Positions 1-13,500 of a stretch of 64,000 nucleotides of DNA are shown here, piece after piece; position 1 is the stretch's first letter; each line of letters starts with the position of its first letter. Below the pieces are notes generated by a model that saw only the letters and a list, made by a program, of their open reading frames with translations, had not been told where the DNA came from and ran no database searches. The position numbers and the translations under genes are program-made. The stretch comes from Paroedura picta (lineage: Eukaryota; Chordata; Lepidosauria; Squamata; Gekkonidae), in NCBI RefSeq assembly GCF_049243985.1, contig NC_135376.1, positions 40,219,001-40,283,000 of the forward strand. The letters are read 5' to 3'.

Positions 1-1481
1 ATAATTAGTTAATAATTATTAGTAACCTACCTTGAGCCAGCTAGTCTGGGAATGGTGAGCAATACATTAAATTAATAATAAATATTTAATGTGGCATTAA
101 CAAGTATTGGCAATTTGTGTTGTATGACAAATGTATAAGAAAATAGCTAAGAAATTTCATTGTACCTTCTTTTGGTTTCTTAAAGACTTATTATCATCAG
201 TCTTGATAATGGGTGCATTTTTACATCTAGTGGTAGGAATGCAAAGTTGTTGAAAGATACCTCTCATTAACATGCTCAATCACTCCTATCACACAAGGTG
301 TATGTTGTGAGGAGAGGAAAGGAAGTTGAATGTAAACTGCTTTGAGACTCTTTAGGTTAGAGACAAGCAGGGTATAAAAATCAACTATTTTCCTCCTTAT
401 CTCAACAAGAGCAGTCCATGCAATTCCTTTATAGTAGTTTTGTCTCTAAGAAAATTTCATTAATCCGTTCACCTATTCATGCACATTTATTCTCTGCAAC
501 ACACAGAGAATTTAAGCTATTCTTGAAGCATTTGCATGGTAATATTTCTTATCTTTGTGATAAAACAAAATTGTAATTGTCTTCAGTACCACGTCATTCT
601 ACCCTCTCTTCTGTGTCTTCAGAGTTAGGAACGAGAAAGGGTCGCCATGTCAAGAGTGATGGAAGACTGAACAAGAATTTTCTCTTTCTTTTAAAAGTTA
701 TGACCACCTAAGCCAGATCATTACACTAAACCTTTATTGTATCTTGTTTGGTGTTTGAAAGTCCCCTCTGACTTTGCAATCCTGGGCAGACCACAAAAGC
801 TGTACACTTATCAAGCCTTGATGAGCTGTCATATATAGTTAGTAGGCTGCTTGTTTGGCTTGATGGGTCCTCAGGTGCGGAAGCCCAGAATATTTGTGAT
901 TTGTGTTTTTCTCTGTATATTTTGTTCTGCTTCTCAGGAATAATATTTTGCTGAACTTTAAAATTCTTTGGAGAAAGGGGGAAAGACCCAGGGAGGCAGT
1001 TTAGTTGGGCTTTGTTTTTGTTTGTTTTTGCTTGTGTTACTTAAATAGTTCTGGCCTTATTAAGACTATTAATTAAGTAGTAAATAGTAGTAATGCTGAT
1101 ACATGAAACTATGAAAAAGGAAGGCAATTAAAGACAATTCTGCTTGGAGACTCTGTTGATTTTTAAGCATTTAGCAAATGCTATAATTTGTTTCCAAACT
1201 ATGACTTAGAAATACCAATGTCCAAAAGTCTGTAATGAGAAACGATGGTGTTCTCTGTGGTCTGATAATACTACTGTATATTGTGGTATGAGCTAAGCCT
1301 TTGTATTGAAAATATGACAGCTGAGTATACTTCTAAAATCTCTCATTAAATGCTCAGATAGAAATAGTCTAAGCCTCTAAATTTAGAGCTTTAAGTTGCT
1401 TCCTTGTGGAGAGGCTAGAAAAGGGCATTGCTAGTTTTTATATTTTAGTTTTAATGTTCAGTTTCTTCCTTGATTTTCTAG
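1..1481. other. ARMC8 intron (5' end of window)
   Basis: AT-rich intronic sequence. The only recognisable piece is a tRNA-SINE tail fragment near 293-386. I see no exon or RNA gene. Confidence 0.6.
293..386 (+). repeat. 3' fragment of tRNA-derived SINE
   Basis: The stretch reading gttgtgaggagaggaaagg, then a tgtaaactgctttgagactc part and an end at gggtataaaaa, matches the 3' half of the tRNA-derived SINE family seen complete at 21478 and 56354. Confidence 0.6.
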
Positions 1482-1574
1482 GATGCTACAGTAATTCCCC
1501 ACCTTATGGCACTGCTCAGTAGGTCTCGATATACTCAAGAATACGTATGCCAGATCTTCTCACATTGCTGCAAA
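1482..1574 (+). CDS. ARMC8: ARMC8 coding exon (DATVIPHL...FSHCCK)
   Basis: This 93-nt exon starts and ends on codon boundaries and encodes 31 residues, with Val for Ile in QEYVCQIF compared with human. The acceptor is ttttctag and the donor is gtaaga. It is the first ARMC8 exon in the window. Confidence 0.95.
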
Positions 1575-4500
1575 GTAAGAAAGCATGATTGTTCTCTACA
1601 GGGGTTTTCCCTTTTGACTTTCATAATAGTTAAGATAGTTGTTGTTTTTGAGTGGAAATAATAGGCCATTTGCAGTGCAATCTCATTTTTCAGTTGAATG
1701 CAGGGTGTCTATGATTTTGCTCATTAAAGAAAATGGGGTGAGGCTAGACATATTAAGATTAGTTTAGCCAGAAATATCACAGCATGGCTGCAGTGAGCTC
1801 AATGAAATCGTGGGTTTTAATGAGCTCACTGAAGTTCTCGAATCAGAGCAACATGAATATTGTTTTTTTTGTTAGACCTGAACAGAAAAACACTGAGAGG
1901 GGGAAAAGCTGGGGCAAACGGCTGAGATGCAACTCAGTTGGGGCTTTTTAAAGTGCTCCCTTTACATCTGACTGTCCAAAAGAGCTCTCCAAACAGCTGG
2001 TCTTGTAGAGTGAACTCTCCCCATAAGCTCTACTGGGCAGCCCATTTAAGACTGGACTACCTAACAGAGTGTGCCCAGGAGCTAATCCCTGCAGGCTCAG
2101 CTGCACAGTCCAGTTTAGATTGGAGTGCCCATCTGAGCCCTCCCAGGAGCTGATCCTGCGAGGAGTGTGAGAGGGAGGGAGCCATTTTTGGAAACGCCTG
2201 GCTTCACAATATAACTTCTGTGTGTTCTGCTGTTCCGCTTGATCAGAAATAGCTTTGGGAAGTACTTGGTTTCTCAAACACTGGTTTCCAAAGCTCTTGA
2301 TATAACTATCTGCCTACTTCTTGTTAGGTCAGTGTATTGCTGGTGGTGGGTTGAAACAGAGAAGATAGTTTTGCCTGTGAAGTTCATGGCAGGAATGAGG
2401 TTTAAACTCATATTGCTTCATGACTGCCTAACTGTTTCATAATGATTATCCTATGGTATCTCTTGGTCTGACATGTTTCTGTTTAAAATGTATATAGTGC
2501 TGTGTTATAGAAAAGTGCATCTGTCTTCTGCATGCTTGCTCAATACACAGTGGCAACTGGTACTACCCATTATATTAAAATATTGGCCATAGGCTAGAGT
2601 TCAGTTTCTGAGTTACTCTCATGTTTGGGAAAGCTTATGGGGGAGGGATGGTGGAACTGCAGAGAGACTTGATCAACAAAATAGTGGGGTAAAAAAAGGC
2701 AAACTTGAAATTATATTTGACTTTATTTTTTTTAAATATCTTTTAATATCTGTCCTTCAGCTCCGACACTGGCATAGCTGCGGCTTTAAATCTTCGCCTC
2801 AGCCACTTCTATGTGCCAACGTAAGTTTTTATATATAATAACAGTATGTCACTTACATTTTAACTAGGTTCATGTATTACTAAGTTAAGCTCTTGTAGCA
2901 TGACATCAGACTTTTCGCTTGAATTAGTGTATATTTGTGATTTGCTAATAAAGTAATTTTAAAATGTTGCTCTGATTTGGAGCCACTAGCTGAAAACAAG
3001 GCAGAAACAATCTTGTGAAGCAATAAATATAATATAGTCAGATGAGCTAGAAGGGTCATAAAATATAAAGGTAGGGGAATCTTGTCAACTTGCAAAATAG
3101 GACACAAGGGAGCAAAAGTGAATGGTATGCTTTCCCATCACACTGTAGATGTGTGTGGAAAATTGTTAGTTGATTAATTAAATGGTGGAATTCTCTTGCC
3201 TTAAATATGGTATTAGTTTGAAGTTTAGGTATTAGAAATCAGTAGCACCTTAGAGATGAACAAGATTTTAAGAGTATAAGCTTTTATTTCCAGCTATTAT
3301 TAAATAAGATAATTCATTACTTCCTGAGCATAAAGTGAAACCTTTCTCCATGTTCTGGCATGTATTAACCTTTTGGGCAATATTACATGCTGCTGGTTAG
3401 AAACCAATGATGGAAGTAGTCTGAAGAAATTTTCCCCTTTCCTCACCAGTCCCTCCCCCATAAAGTCACTTGTGTGAGTTGGTTTCCCCTTTTGAGTAAT
3501 GCTTCATTTTTTTAAATTATTATTATTTAATTTTTAGACCACCCTTCTCCAAATAGGTCTCAGGGCGGTTTACAACATAAATAGTTAAAACACAATAAAA
3601 TCCCCATAAAAACTCCAATTAAAATCAACAAAAGTTACATATAACATATAGCGGCGGTGGTCACAATTCTGATCTTAGTTCAGCCTGGTGGAGAGAATAA
3701 TTGCTCCCAGTGCAGCGAGCGCCGTGCTGCGGCGGGGAGGCACGGGCGCTGCAAATATGCAGGTGTGGCAGCTCCGCGCCTGTGCGTTTGTGCTTGCCAG
3801 TGCACTGGCGCCGGTGCCCGCGCCTCCCTTTCAGGCTCAGTCCACAGCAGTTTTGCAGGGTACACAGGGAAACCCCCCCCCCCCATTTCTGGGAGTTTAG
3901 ATGCAGCCTATAATTTGTAACTTGCTGGATCTGCTCTTGTCTGATTCTGGCAGCTATCATAGTAAAATAAAGAAGACTTTACATACTACATTCATATGGA
4001 ACTATTTAAAGGATAAGTGAATGTTCATAATAACTGGGCATTTGATAGAGTGTGTATTTTTCTTCAAGGTTTCTGAAATGAAAAATGTAGAACTTGTATG
4101 GCTATAATTTGGGCTAGCTTTAAGTCTATGGTTTGTGTTCTGTTGGTTGGAGAGAGAAGGGAATGGACAATAGAAAGTTAAATTAACTGAATAGTTGACA
4201 GTGACAAAAGACTTTTAGATCTTTTAAAAAGAGATGTTGATTGGAAATAGGGCAAACATCCAGGTATCAATTTCAGAAAGAACAACCAAAGAGAAAGAAT
4301 AACGATAATAGTTTACGAGATATTAAACTCATTTAAAAGTTGTACATTAGCAACAAAAATTAAAACATGATTGGACTTGAGTCTTTCAGTTTCTGATTTT
4401 TACAAATATATTTGTTCAAGCAGATTAAATCTAATAGTCAGTGTTTGCTAGATACCACGGTATGCCCCAATAAATATGTACTTTTCCCTTTGCTGCATTA

Positions 4501-7500
4501 ATTCAGATCATCTATTTTCCTTTTCATTGCTATAAGATTCCTAGTCTGTATTTAGGAACATGGATTTATCATTTATTTATTCTATTCATTCAATTTATAT
4601 ACCGCTCCTCATTGTGATGTCTTGGGATAGTGTATATAGAAACAAGGTGCATTGAAATATTTGCAACAATATGAACAAAAAATTAATAGTCATTATATTT
4701 CATGCAACATCAATCAAATTTTAGAAATATTGTACATTTGGATAGTTACAGCAGTTTAGAGAAGAAAACAGCAGCAGCTAGGGAGTTGCCTGGCAATGGG
4801 ACCAGGTTGTAGGGAGTTGCCTTCTTCCTTCACCAATTATTTCTGCTTCCTTCATATCTTTACTTGAGCTTAGTATTAGATAAGTAGCACCCTAGACCTA
4901 TATTAGTCTAGTAGCACCTTAGATCTGGGTGGACTAGTTGGTCCTGAACTTGTCAGATCACAGAAGCTACCTATGAATGTATCTTGCCTTGAAATCCCCA
5001 TAGGGGCACCATATGTCAGCTGCAACATGATTGCACTGTCCACTGCCATCACCATAGAGGCCATCAAGATTTTCAGGGTATAAGCTTTTGAGGGTCAAAG
5101 CTCCCTTCATAAGCTAAGAATTGGAATGGAGATCTGAAAGAGAAGACAGAGAATGAGGTGGCTGGATGGAATCACTGAAGCAGTTGGTGCCAACTTTAAT
5201 GGACTCCGGGGAATGGTAGAGGACAGGAAGGCCTGGAGGATCATTGTCCATGGGGTCGCGATGGGTCGGACACGACTTCGCACCTAACAACAACACACTG
5301 CATTAACCTACAAGTCTTTGCAGCTGAGTTTATCATCACTGCTTCTGATATTACGGTCCTTGAATTTTTGAAAACATATATAGGAAAGTTGCCAGAAAAC
5401 AATTCTGGAAGATATTTGTATTTCAAAATGGGAATGCACACATTGCCAACTGGGCAAGATCCTTGCGTAATTTTATAGGTCAGTCAGACCTTCCGAGCAT
5501 TGCCAAAACAAGTTACTGAAATGTAAGTAGGAAAATGACCAATGAGGTTCTTTCTTCAAATCCGCCTCCCAAGATGTATTCAGGCAGAGAAAATGGGCTG
5601 CTAAGAATGTGTATCTGCTACAGGGTACAGCATAACCACACTTTTATCCTCCATCACTATTGCTAGAACTGACCTCTGCCGGTAGGGCAACGCTGAGAGT
5701 CTCCTTTCATAGCAATTTCCATATTTTAGTTTTCAAGGCAACTCTGATATGGCAGGAATTGGTAATCCAATGCATGGTAGACATTTGGTTATATTTTTAA
5801 ACTGAATATGAGTGGAACTTGGGTTGCAAATCATTCATATTGATACATATTTAAAATACACTGCTGAAGGGCAGGTTTAAAAAGATCATTTTGATTTAAT
5901 GAAACTGAAATGTATTAGGTACCAGACTTTAACCTGAAATAACTAAAATTGCTGGTTTGAGAGGTGTAATGAAAAAAAAAACAGCTCTGGTCTAAATGAT
6001 AAATAAACATTATCAAATCTTGAAAAGCAATAATACTCTAATTGTGTTTAAAGTACAGCAATATCTATGTTCTCTTTGATATGGCTTATTATTTTTATAG
6101 GGTCCTGATCATCAGACAGTCCTATTTAACCATGGAGCAGTACAAAATATTGCTCATCTGTTAACTTCTGCATCTTATAAAGTAAGGCATTAATATAATC
6201 ACTTAAAGTAAGTTCTTTTGAAATCTCAGTGCAGCAACATCATTCGAGAGAAGATTTAATTATAGGCATGCATGCTCTTCCAGTGGGTGGGGGGAACTTC
6301 AGGTATTTCCATTATGTGAGACTTCCAATAAGGAATTTTTTTTGGGTGGGCAGTGAAAGAAAAATGGAAGTGGAATATCATGGAAGAGTGAAGGGAAAGG
6401 AACATCATTTCCAGGGCAGCATATTTATCATGGAGTAATATTCATCATTGGCAAACACCTTCAAAATGCGACATGAAATTTGCATCAGAGAATTCAAAAT
6501 GCAGACAAATTCTTTCAAATACAGTGACAAATTCTGTCAAAGGCAATAATGGATAAAACAACTATATGCTCCAAAACTCTCATACTGAGATGCTCAGTTT
6601 CTGTCTTCATTAGGCAGCTGATCTGTACACTAGCTTGAAGTAAAAAAAAAACTGAATTTCTGACCAGCTCTGAGAGAACTGAGATATAATGTTTATGTTT
6701 TATTAATCATAATAATAATGCTTAACTTTTTGGGCTAAGCAAATACTCATGGCATATTAAAAGACTGTAGAAATCTTAACTACTTCTGTGTCCTAACATA
6801 CCATGCAGGATCTCCCATCCCTTTCTAAGTCACTTTTGGTTTCACCATGTAAAAGAAAAACTTGTCATAGGTAGTACATTAGAAACTATGTAATGATTGC
6901 TCACTAGATAATTCACTGGATCAAAATGTTCTGCAAGTACAAATATTCCAGTTACATTATTCCATAATGGAGTATGTTCTAGTCGAACTATTGTGGTCCC
7001 TATATTTAAATTTTGGCAAACAGAAGCTAAGTGGATGCAACTGGGGTTTCCTGTTGTGGGCTCAGAAAAGTGCATTTTCCCCATGCACTTATTCTTTTAC
7101 TAAGTGGCAGTGTGGAGCCTCAGGTGCCATTATTTTTGCTTATTAGTCTCTAAATTTAAGCATCTTAGCCCAGGTCTCAAAATTAGAGGTACTGATCCTT
7201 CCTTAGTTGTAAGGGGAAATAATTGCCCAAAGATCATCAAGGAAAGAATGTTAATGTTTATTCCTGTCTTGAAGGCAGAGGAAAAAGAGCTGATTAACAA
7301 GGCCATCAGCACTGTAGGTGGAAGGAGTTTGTCATATTTATCCCCACATCAAATAGTCAAGTACTAGTCTCTCTGAAGCTGTGCAGACCAGCTGCAAATA
7401 TGTTTTTATGTTTTGGTTCTACTATACCTTCAGAGAAAATTCTATCCATGTATGTACAAACAAATCTGCCTCCCTCCTGTTAAGGATTGAGCAGCCATCT

Positions 7501-10500
7501 GAATAACCACAGTTCCTTAAAATGACATGTGAACACGAGTAGTAGTTGGAATTCGGAGCTGGGAGCGGTAGGTTGGTTTGAAAAGGAGAGCTGGCAGTAG
7601 ATGAAGGAAAGCTGGAGCTAGTGGCAAATGAGGAGCAGGGAATGGGATTATCCTCTCTCATGTAAATCCTTGCAGGCCTCCACTTAAAAATGTTAACAGT
7701 TGGCCAAAGGGTTTTTGCTGATTGAGAGGGGAGTAAACAAATGAGCAAACATGTCTTAGAAAAATCAAATTGCACACAATCAAGATTCAGAAGCATAATA
7801 GAGAGGGTCATATATGTTCTAGCATTTATCTGTGACTTCCCCCTTCCCTCTTGAGAAGCATGAGTATAGTCTCATTGCTTCTTAAGGATGTTATACTATG
7901 GACTTTCTCATGAATGTCTAGCACATTTTAAATGAAAATTGGTATTGTAGCTTTCATGGAGTATGCATACAACACAAATATACATACGTTGTAAATATAA
8001 ATGCCGTGTATCTACAGGTTCGAATGCAAGCACTGAAATGCTTCTCGGTTCTAGCCTTTGAAAACCCCCAGGTATCAATGACTCTTGTAAATGGTAAGCC
8101 GAAAGTTCCACTAATAATATGTAGATCTACAGTGTAGTTACAATTGAATTATTTCCTGAATTGTTTTTTTCTTTCTTTCTGGGTTTGCAGTGTTGGTTGA
8201 TGGAGAATTATTACCACAGATTTTTGTGAAGATGTTACAAAGAGACAAGCCTATTGAAATGCAGCTCACTTCAGCCAAATGGTAATATTCTTTAGCATCT
8301 AGAATGAGAGAGAATCACAGTTGTTTGATAGATTTAATTGTTCATGTTAATATTGAATTGGAGACAGTTACAAGTATGTTACACAAATATGTAGACTCAT
8401 CCCTGAATGCTAAAACCAAGTTAACTACAATATTCATTTATCAACTTGCACAGTTTTTGCGACAAACTTTTTCTTACTCCCTCCCTTAGTCTGTGGTTGT
8501 ACAGACATATAATAGAGACACAAGTACAACTGTTCACCTTCACCAATTGAATACACCAATTCCATTTTGGTTCTTCACAAATTGTAGATCTTTTCCCCTT
8601 ATTTATCTAGAGATCCCCAATCTTATTGAGCTTGTGGGCAGTTTTAGAATTTTGAAAACCTGGAAAGGGCATCACCTGAAATGGCTGCCATGGGGTATAG
8701 GGCTAATCCCAAATTGTTAAGAATACGTAAATTAAGCATCATTCTGCCATGAAGTCAGTTGCTTCTGGGTTCTTCTGAAGCAATGAGGTAGAAAAAAAGC
8801 CAGGGTTGGCTCTTTGCTTTGGGGAAGGAGGAAATAGGCACCAGGAGAAATACTGTTCTTAAACTCTTTAGTAATCTCATAATAGAAGTGGACACAAGCA
8901 GGGCTAATTGACGGTGGTGTGAATCCTCAGTAACACTTTTCAAGGTCACTGCATGGTACAGTTAGTCTTACCGAACCCGTGTGTTTTGTAGAAATGTGTT
9001 CAATTATTTGCAGTGAATGGTTGGAAGTGGATTTCTGCCATGCTCTTAAAACACAGTACCATTATTTAGCCAAAAAGCAGAAGACCATGAATCTAATACA
9101 GCCCCCCTAAAAAAACAGAAGACTAAAGAAAAAAGGATAACCTTGAATTTAATTACCCCAGTCTCATACATCTTCTGGCATGTGCCATAAGGTGCAGAAG
9201 CAGATAGACGAGCATATCCCCTTCCACAGCTGAACTGCTGAAGGAGCCTGGCAAACTATCTCTTGGGGAGGATGCTCTACTCTACCCAATATGTTTTGCA
9301 GCCAGCGAGAAAACACAGAAGAAGAGAGTGGCGTGCCATAACTCAGCTGGTGGGGGACATGTAACCCCCCCTTCTGAATGCTCCTTGTGGTCTTACCAGC
9401 TAGCTAGTAAAGGCTAGGCATGCTGCTTTCTTTGCCATAGTATCTCCTGGCCAGTGCATGAAGGCTCCAAATGGAAGATGGCTCCATTCTTGCAAAGCCA
9501 AAAGAGAAGGGAAGGTTTTCTTCCTTTCCTGTTTTCGTGGTCTTTGCTTCCCCCCACCTTTTGATTTCTTCCACCATTTTTCATAAAATCCTTCCACCTG
9601 CAGTGTGGCTGCCCAAAGTCAAACACACAGGGGGATCGTTCAGTAGCATGCCAAGGAGCCAGGCAAGTGAGTCTGGACTTGTACAGATTCTCTCAATTTA
9701 AACTAGACTTTATTTCTACTAGGAGCCAACGCAGGGTATTGTAGAAGTTGGGATTTAGGCACACTAAGGAAAATAAAAATTAAAAAAGGTTTTAAATTAA
9801 GTATTCACAATCTAGATTGCACTTAATCTGTGTGGATGCAGGTTACCCTCACCCTGGTGTATCAGCATCCCCGTTCTTCACCATTCCCCTCTGTCATGGC
9901 AAAGCACATACTCCTCTTGAGTTCCCAAGCAAGAAGGAACCAAGAAGGAAAAACAGAAGGAAGCCCCAAACAAAGGAACAATCCCAAGCAAGAAGGAAAA
10001 GCAGAAGGAAGCCCCAAACAAAGGAACAATCCCAAGCAAGAAGGAGCCAAGAAGGAAAAACAGAAAGGAACAATCCTTCTTTTCAGATCTCACCTCCATG
10101 TGTGTGTGGGGGGGAGGCTTCAACTAGTGTGGGTGCTATGCTGTGGGCCTCCAGCCTGCCAGACCTGCACCCACCATTCAAGAGGTGTTAATGTATAACA
10201 GGGGGTGTATTATCTTTCCCAGCTTGAAAGGTTGCCCTGTTCTTCTCCTTCCTAATCATGAAGATGCCTGGACCTCTTTCCATCGTTATAATTGTCAAGG
10301 CATCTCTCCTCCCCCGTTTGCCTCTCATCTCACTAAATGGGGTAAATGTCTGTCTTAGCTGCACCAGTCAAATCTCTGTGGGAAACTTCTAGGAAGAGAA
10401 AAAGTGTTCGGTTCAGGTGAAGAGAAGTGACAACATCTAGCAGTGGAGTTCAAAAATATTGGCACTACAGCAAGAAATAGTTTTCTTGGGAGAGGGATAA

Positions 10501-13500
10501 AATGCATTCTAGAACACACAAGACCCTGCTTTTCGGCCACATGAAGTCGCCTGAAACCTACGGAATTGCAGCTTAAGCATGCTGTTCTTTGTTACTGTGA
10601 GGGCTAGAGAGGCTCATATCAAATTCTACACTAAATAAAAATTGCCAGTTTATATGTAGATCTTTTTGTAATGGGAAATGTAGATTATCTGGCTGTTTGA
10701 CCAATTCTTTGTATTTTATAGCAAAAATCTACTTCTACTTCTTGACTATTGCTTAAATTGTGTGAAGTATTCTCTTTCATTTAATCTATTCTCCTGAGCT
10801 TGTTATTATCTGAATACCTGAAAGTTGACAATATTGATGTTTTGTTATAGCCTTACTTACATGTGCAGAGCTGGAGCAATCCGCACTGATGATACCTGTA
10901 TTGTATTAAAGGTAAGTGGATTAAAGGCAAGTTCTGTGATGGGTTTCTTTGAGGGACTGAGAAGTGACGTCACTTCTGGGGTGTGGCGGGGAAGGCGTGG
11001 CTGGCTGACATCCCTTCTGGCCTGGTTCCAGGTTCCCCGAAGCCTGAAAAAATATTTCAGGGGTTCCTCCAAGGTCGAGAGGTTAAAAAAGACTGACATA
11101 TACGTTACCAAGGTGCACACTGAGTCATGCACTCTGTCACTAAAATCAGTGTTTCTACTCAGGAGTTGAAAAACAGATAATAAAACTGCGTTTCATGGCA
11201 GTAATGATTACTGGAAGTGCTGAGTCTGTGTTTATGGGAGCTGCATTCTTTTCAATGTGGATTACCCATTGGCATTTACGCAAAGTCAGCAGTCATATGG
11301 TCCATGTGAAAGCTCTTTTAAAATAGAACCTCTAGTTTGTGCACAATGAATGTTCATTGGCTGAGGAAAGTGTTCTCATTAAATGACTAGATTTAATTAA
11401 CTCTCTTTTCAAATGGTTTTATGAAGTGATTGCCTTGGGTACAAGGTGATCATGGAAATGAGGTGGTCTTGGTCTTATTCCTTTGGAGGATCTGTAGATT
11501 TTCTTTTTGCTGTTCAATTAGGAGTGGTGTTCTCTTCCCTTTGGCAAATTAGTCCACTTATGGATGGGTATGCTAATCTGAACAAACTCTTTCTGCTCCT
11601 TTGCATTTCTAGGATTCTGACACTGCTTATCTCTAAAGCCATTACATTGGTTGTAAGAACTAAGTGAAGGATTTACACCTGCATTTTTAGAAAGACCATT
11701 CTCCTTTTTGTCTTCATTTGATATAACTATCCAGTTTATCTGGGTTAAATAAGAATCTGTTTGATGTGTGTGCGTTGTGTGATCAAGTCACATCTTATAG
11801 TGACCCTATGAATTAATGCTCTCCAAAAAATCCCATTGTTAAAAGCCTTGCTCTGGTTTTGCAAACAGGGCTGTGACTTCCTTTATTAAATCAAGGTATC
11901 TCAATACTTGCTTTGTATCGGACATCTCGGTCCTGAGATGGATAGCCGAGGTTAACCCGATGTTGGAAGCTAAGCAGGGCTGACCCTGGCTAGTATACGT
12001 CCAAGGAATACCTGCGTTGTGATGCAGAGGCAGTTGCAAGCCACCTCTGAACATCTCTTGCCTTGAAAGCCCTATGAGGTTGCTATAAGTCAGCTGTGAC
12101 TTCACCGGAAAAAATAATAAGACAACTTAGAGCATTAGAACTTACCTAGGCTTTGACTTTGTAAATTGTTGGTTCTGTGTAGATAAGTTTACTGTTTCTT
12201 GCATCTAGTGTTTTTTTTTAAAGCCATTGAACAAGGTAGCTTTCTATTCTAGTCTGCCAAATTTTATGATGGTTATTATAAAGAAATTACAAGCCATAAC
12301 TGTTTTTGTTCAGTGATAACTTTATTCTACAAAGAATGTTAAGTCAGTCTCAAATCTGTTAAGTCAGTCTCAAATCATGAAATTATGCATACTTTGGTTC
12401 AAGTAAGGGGTTATTAACATAAATCAGTTCTGTGCAGGATTGTGATTGTATGCCATTTCTTGAAGTTTATATAGACTGTCACAACATCCAAGGAACATTT
12501 GTAGCATTGGCTGTTAATAAATATTCACTTGTACAGATGCCTGTGTAGATTTTTGAAAAGCCGTTTGATTAGGAAAAGATTGAACATAATTTAAGGCTTA
12601 CAGATAGGTGGAAAATAAATTGATAACTTTCATTTTGCACCCTTCAGACATTACCATGTTTGGTACGGATGTGTTGTAAAGAAAGGCTTCTGGAAGAGAG
12701 AGTAGACGGAGCAGAAACTCTTGCCTATTTGATTGAAACAGATGTCGAACTACAAAGAATTGCCAGTATTACTGACCACCTTATTGCAATGCTTGCAGAC
12801 TACTTCAAATATCCCAGTTCAGTGAGTGCCATCACTGATATAAAAAGGGTAAACTTTTCTAATTAAATACAGACCCTTCCAAAAGAACAAGAAAAAATGG
12901 CTAAATTATAAAATGTATCCATGTATTTGGAGCTCGAATTATTTTTACTGAATATAAATGTAGCTTCAGATGTGTTCCCTACTGAAGGAAGAGAAATTCA
13001 CAAGGCTATCTTTTTTGTTATAATTGTTTGTTTTTAGTCCCATGCTAGGTATAACACTGAAGTACTATTCTGGCCCATTGTTGATGAACAAAGCTGAATT
13101 ATTGTCATGAACAAAGCTTGAATGTATTTGTGAACGGCACAAACATGGTTGGTTCTCAAGTTCATTCCTCCTCTCCCTCTTCTTTCTGCCCACCCCATCT
13201 CATGCAGGATATTGAGATTGAAGACTAAAATACTGAATCTCTCTGCTTAGTTATGATGTCCGAATGCAGACAGTTTATCAGACTGATATTAGGTTTTATC
13301 CTAGTGGTTGAAAATTCCAGTTAAAAGGGATGATAGAAGTAACCCCCCAAAACATATTGTTTGCAAGTACAGCCTTGTTTTTTCTGTTTGTTTTCACTCT
13401 GGTATGAAAAATATCTCTGCATTTGCAAGTTAAGGATAACCTAAATTGCCTTGTTTTCTCATAGCTTGACCATGACTTAAAGCATGCACATGAATTGCGC

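Noticed and set aside
9817-10198. Repetitive basic open frames of 122 and 124 codons
   Set aside because: They are produced by the 48-bp minisatellite, whose unit length is divisible by three. There are no splice or start features to suggest a gene.
11935-12060. Possible 5S rRNA gene
   Set aside because: Only the promoter half of 5S is present, diverged, and fused to an RTE-like tail with an A-rich end, as in 5S-derived SINEs.
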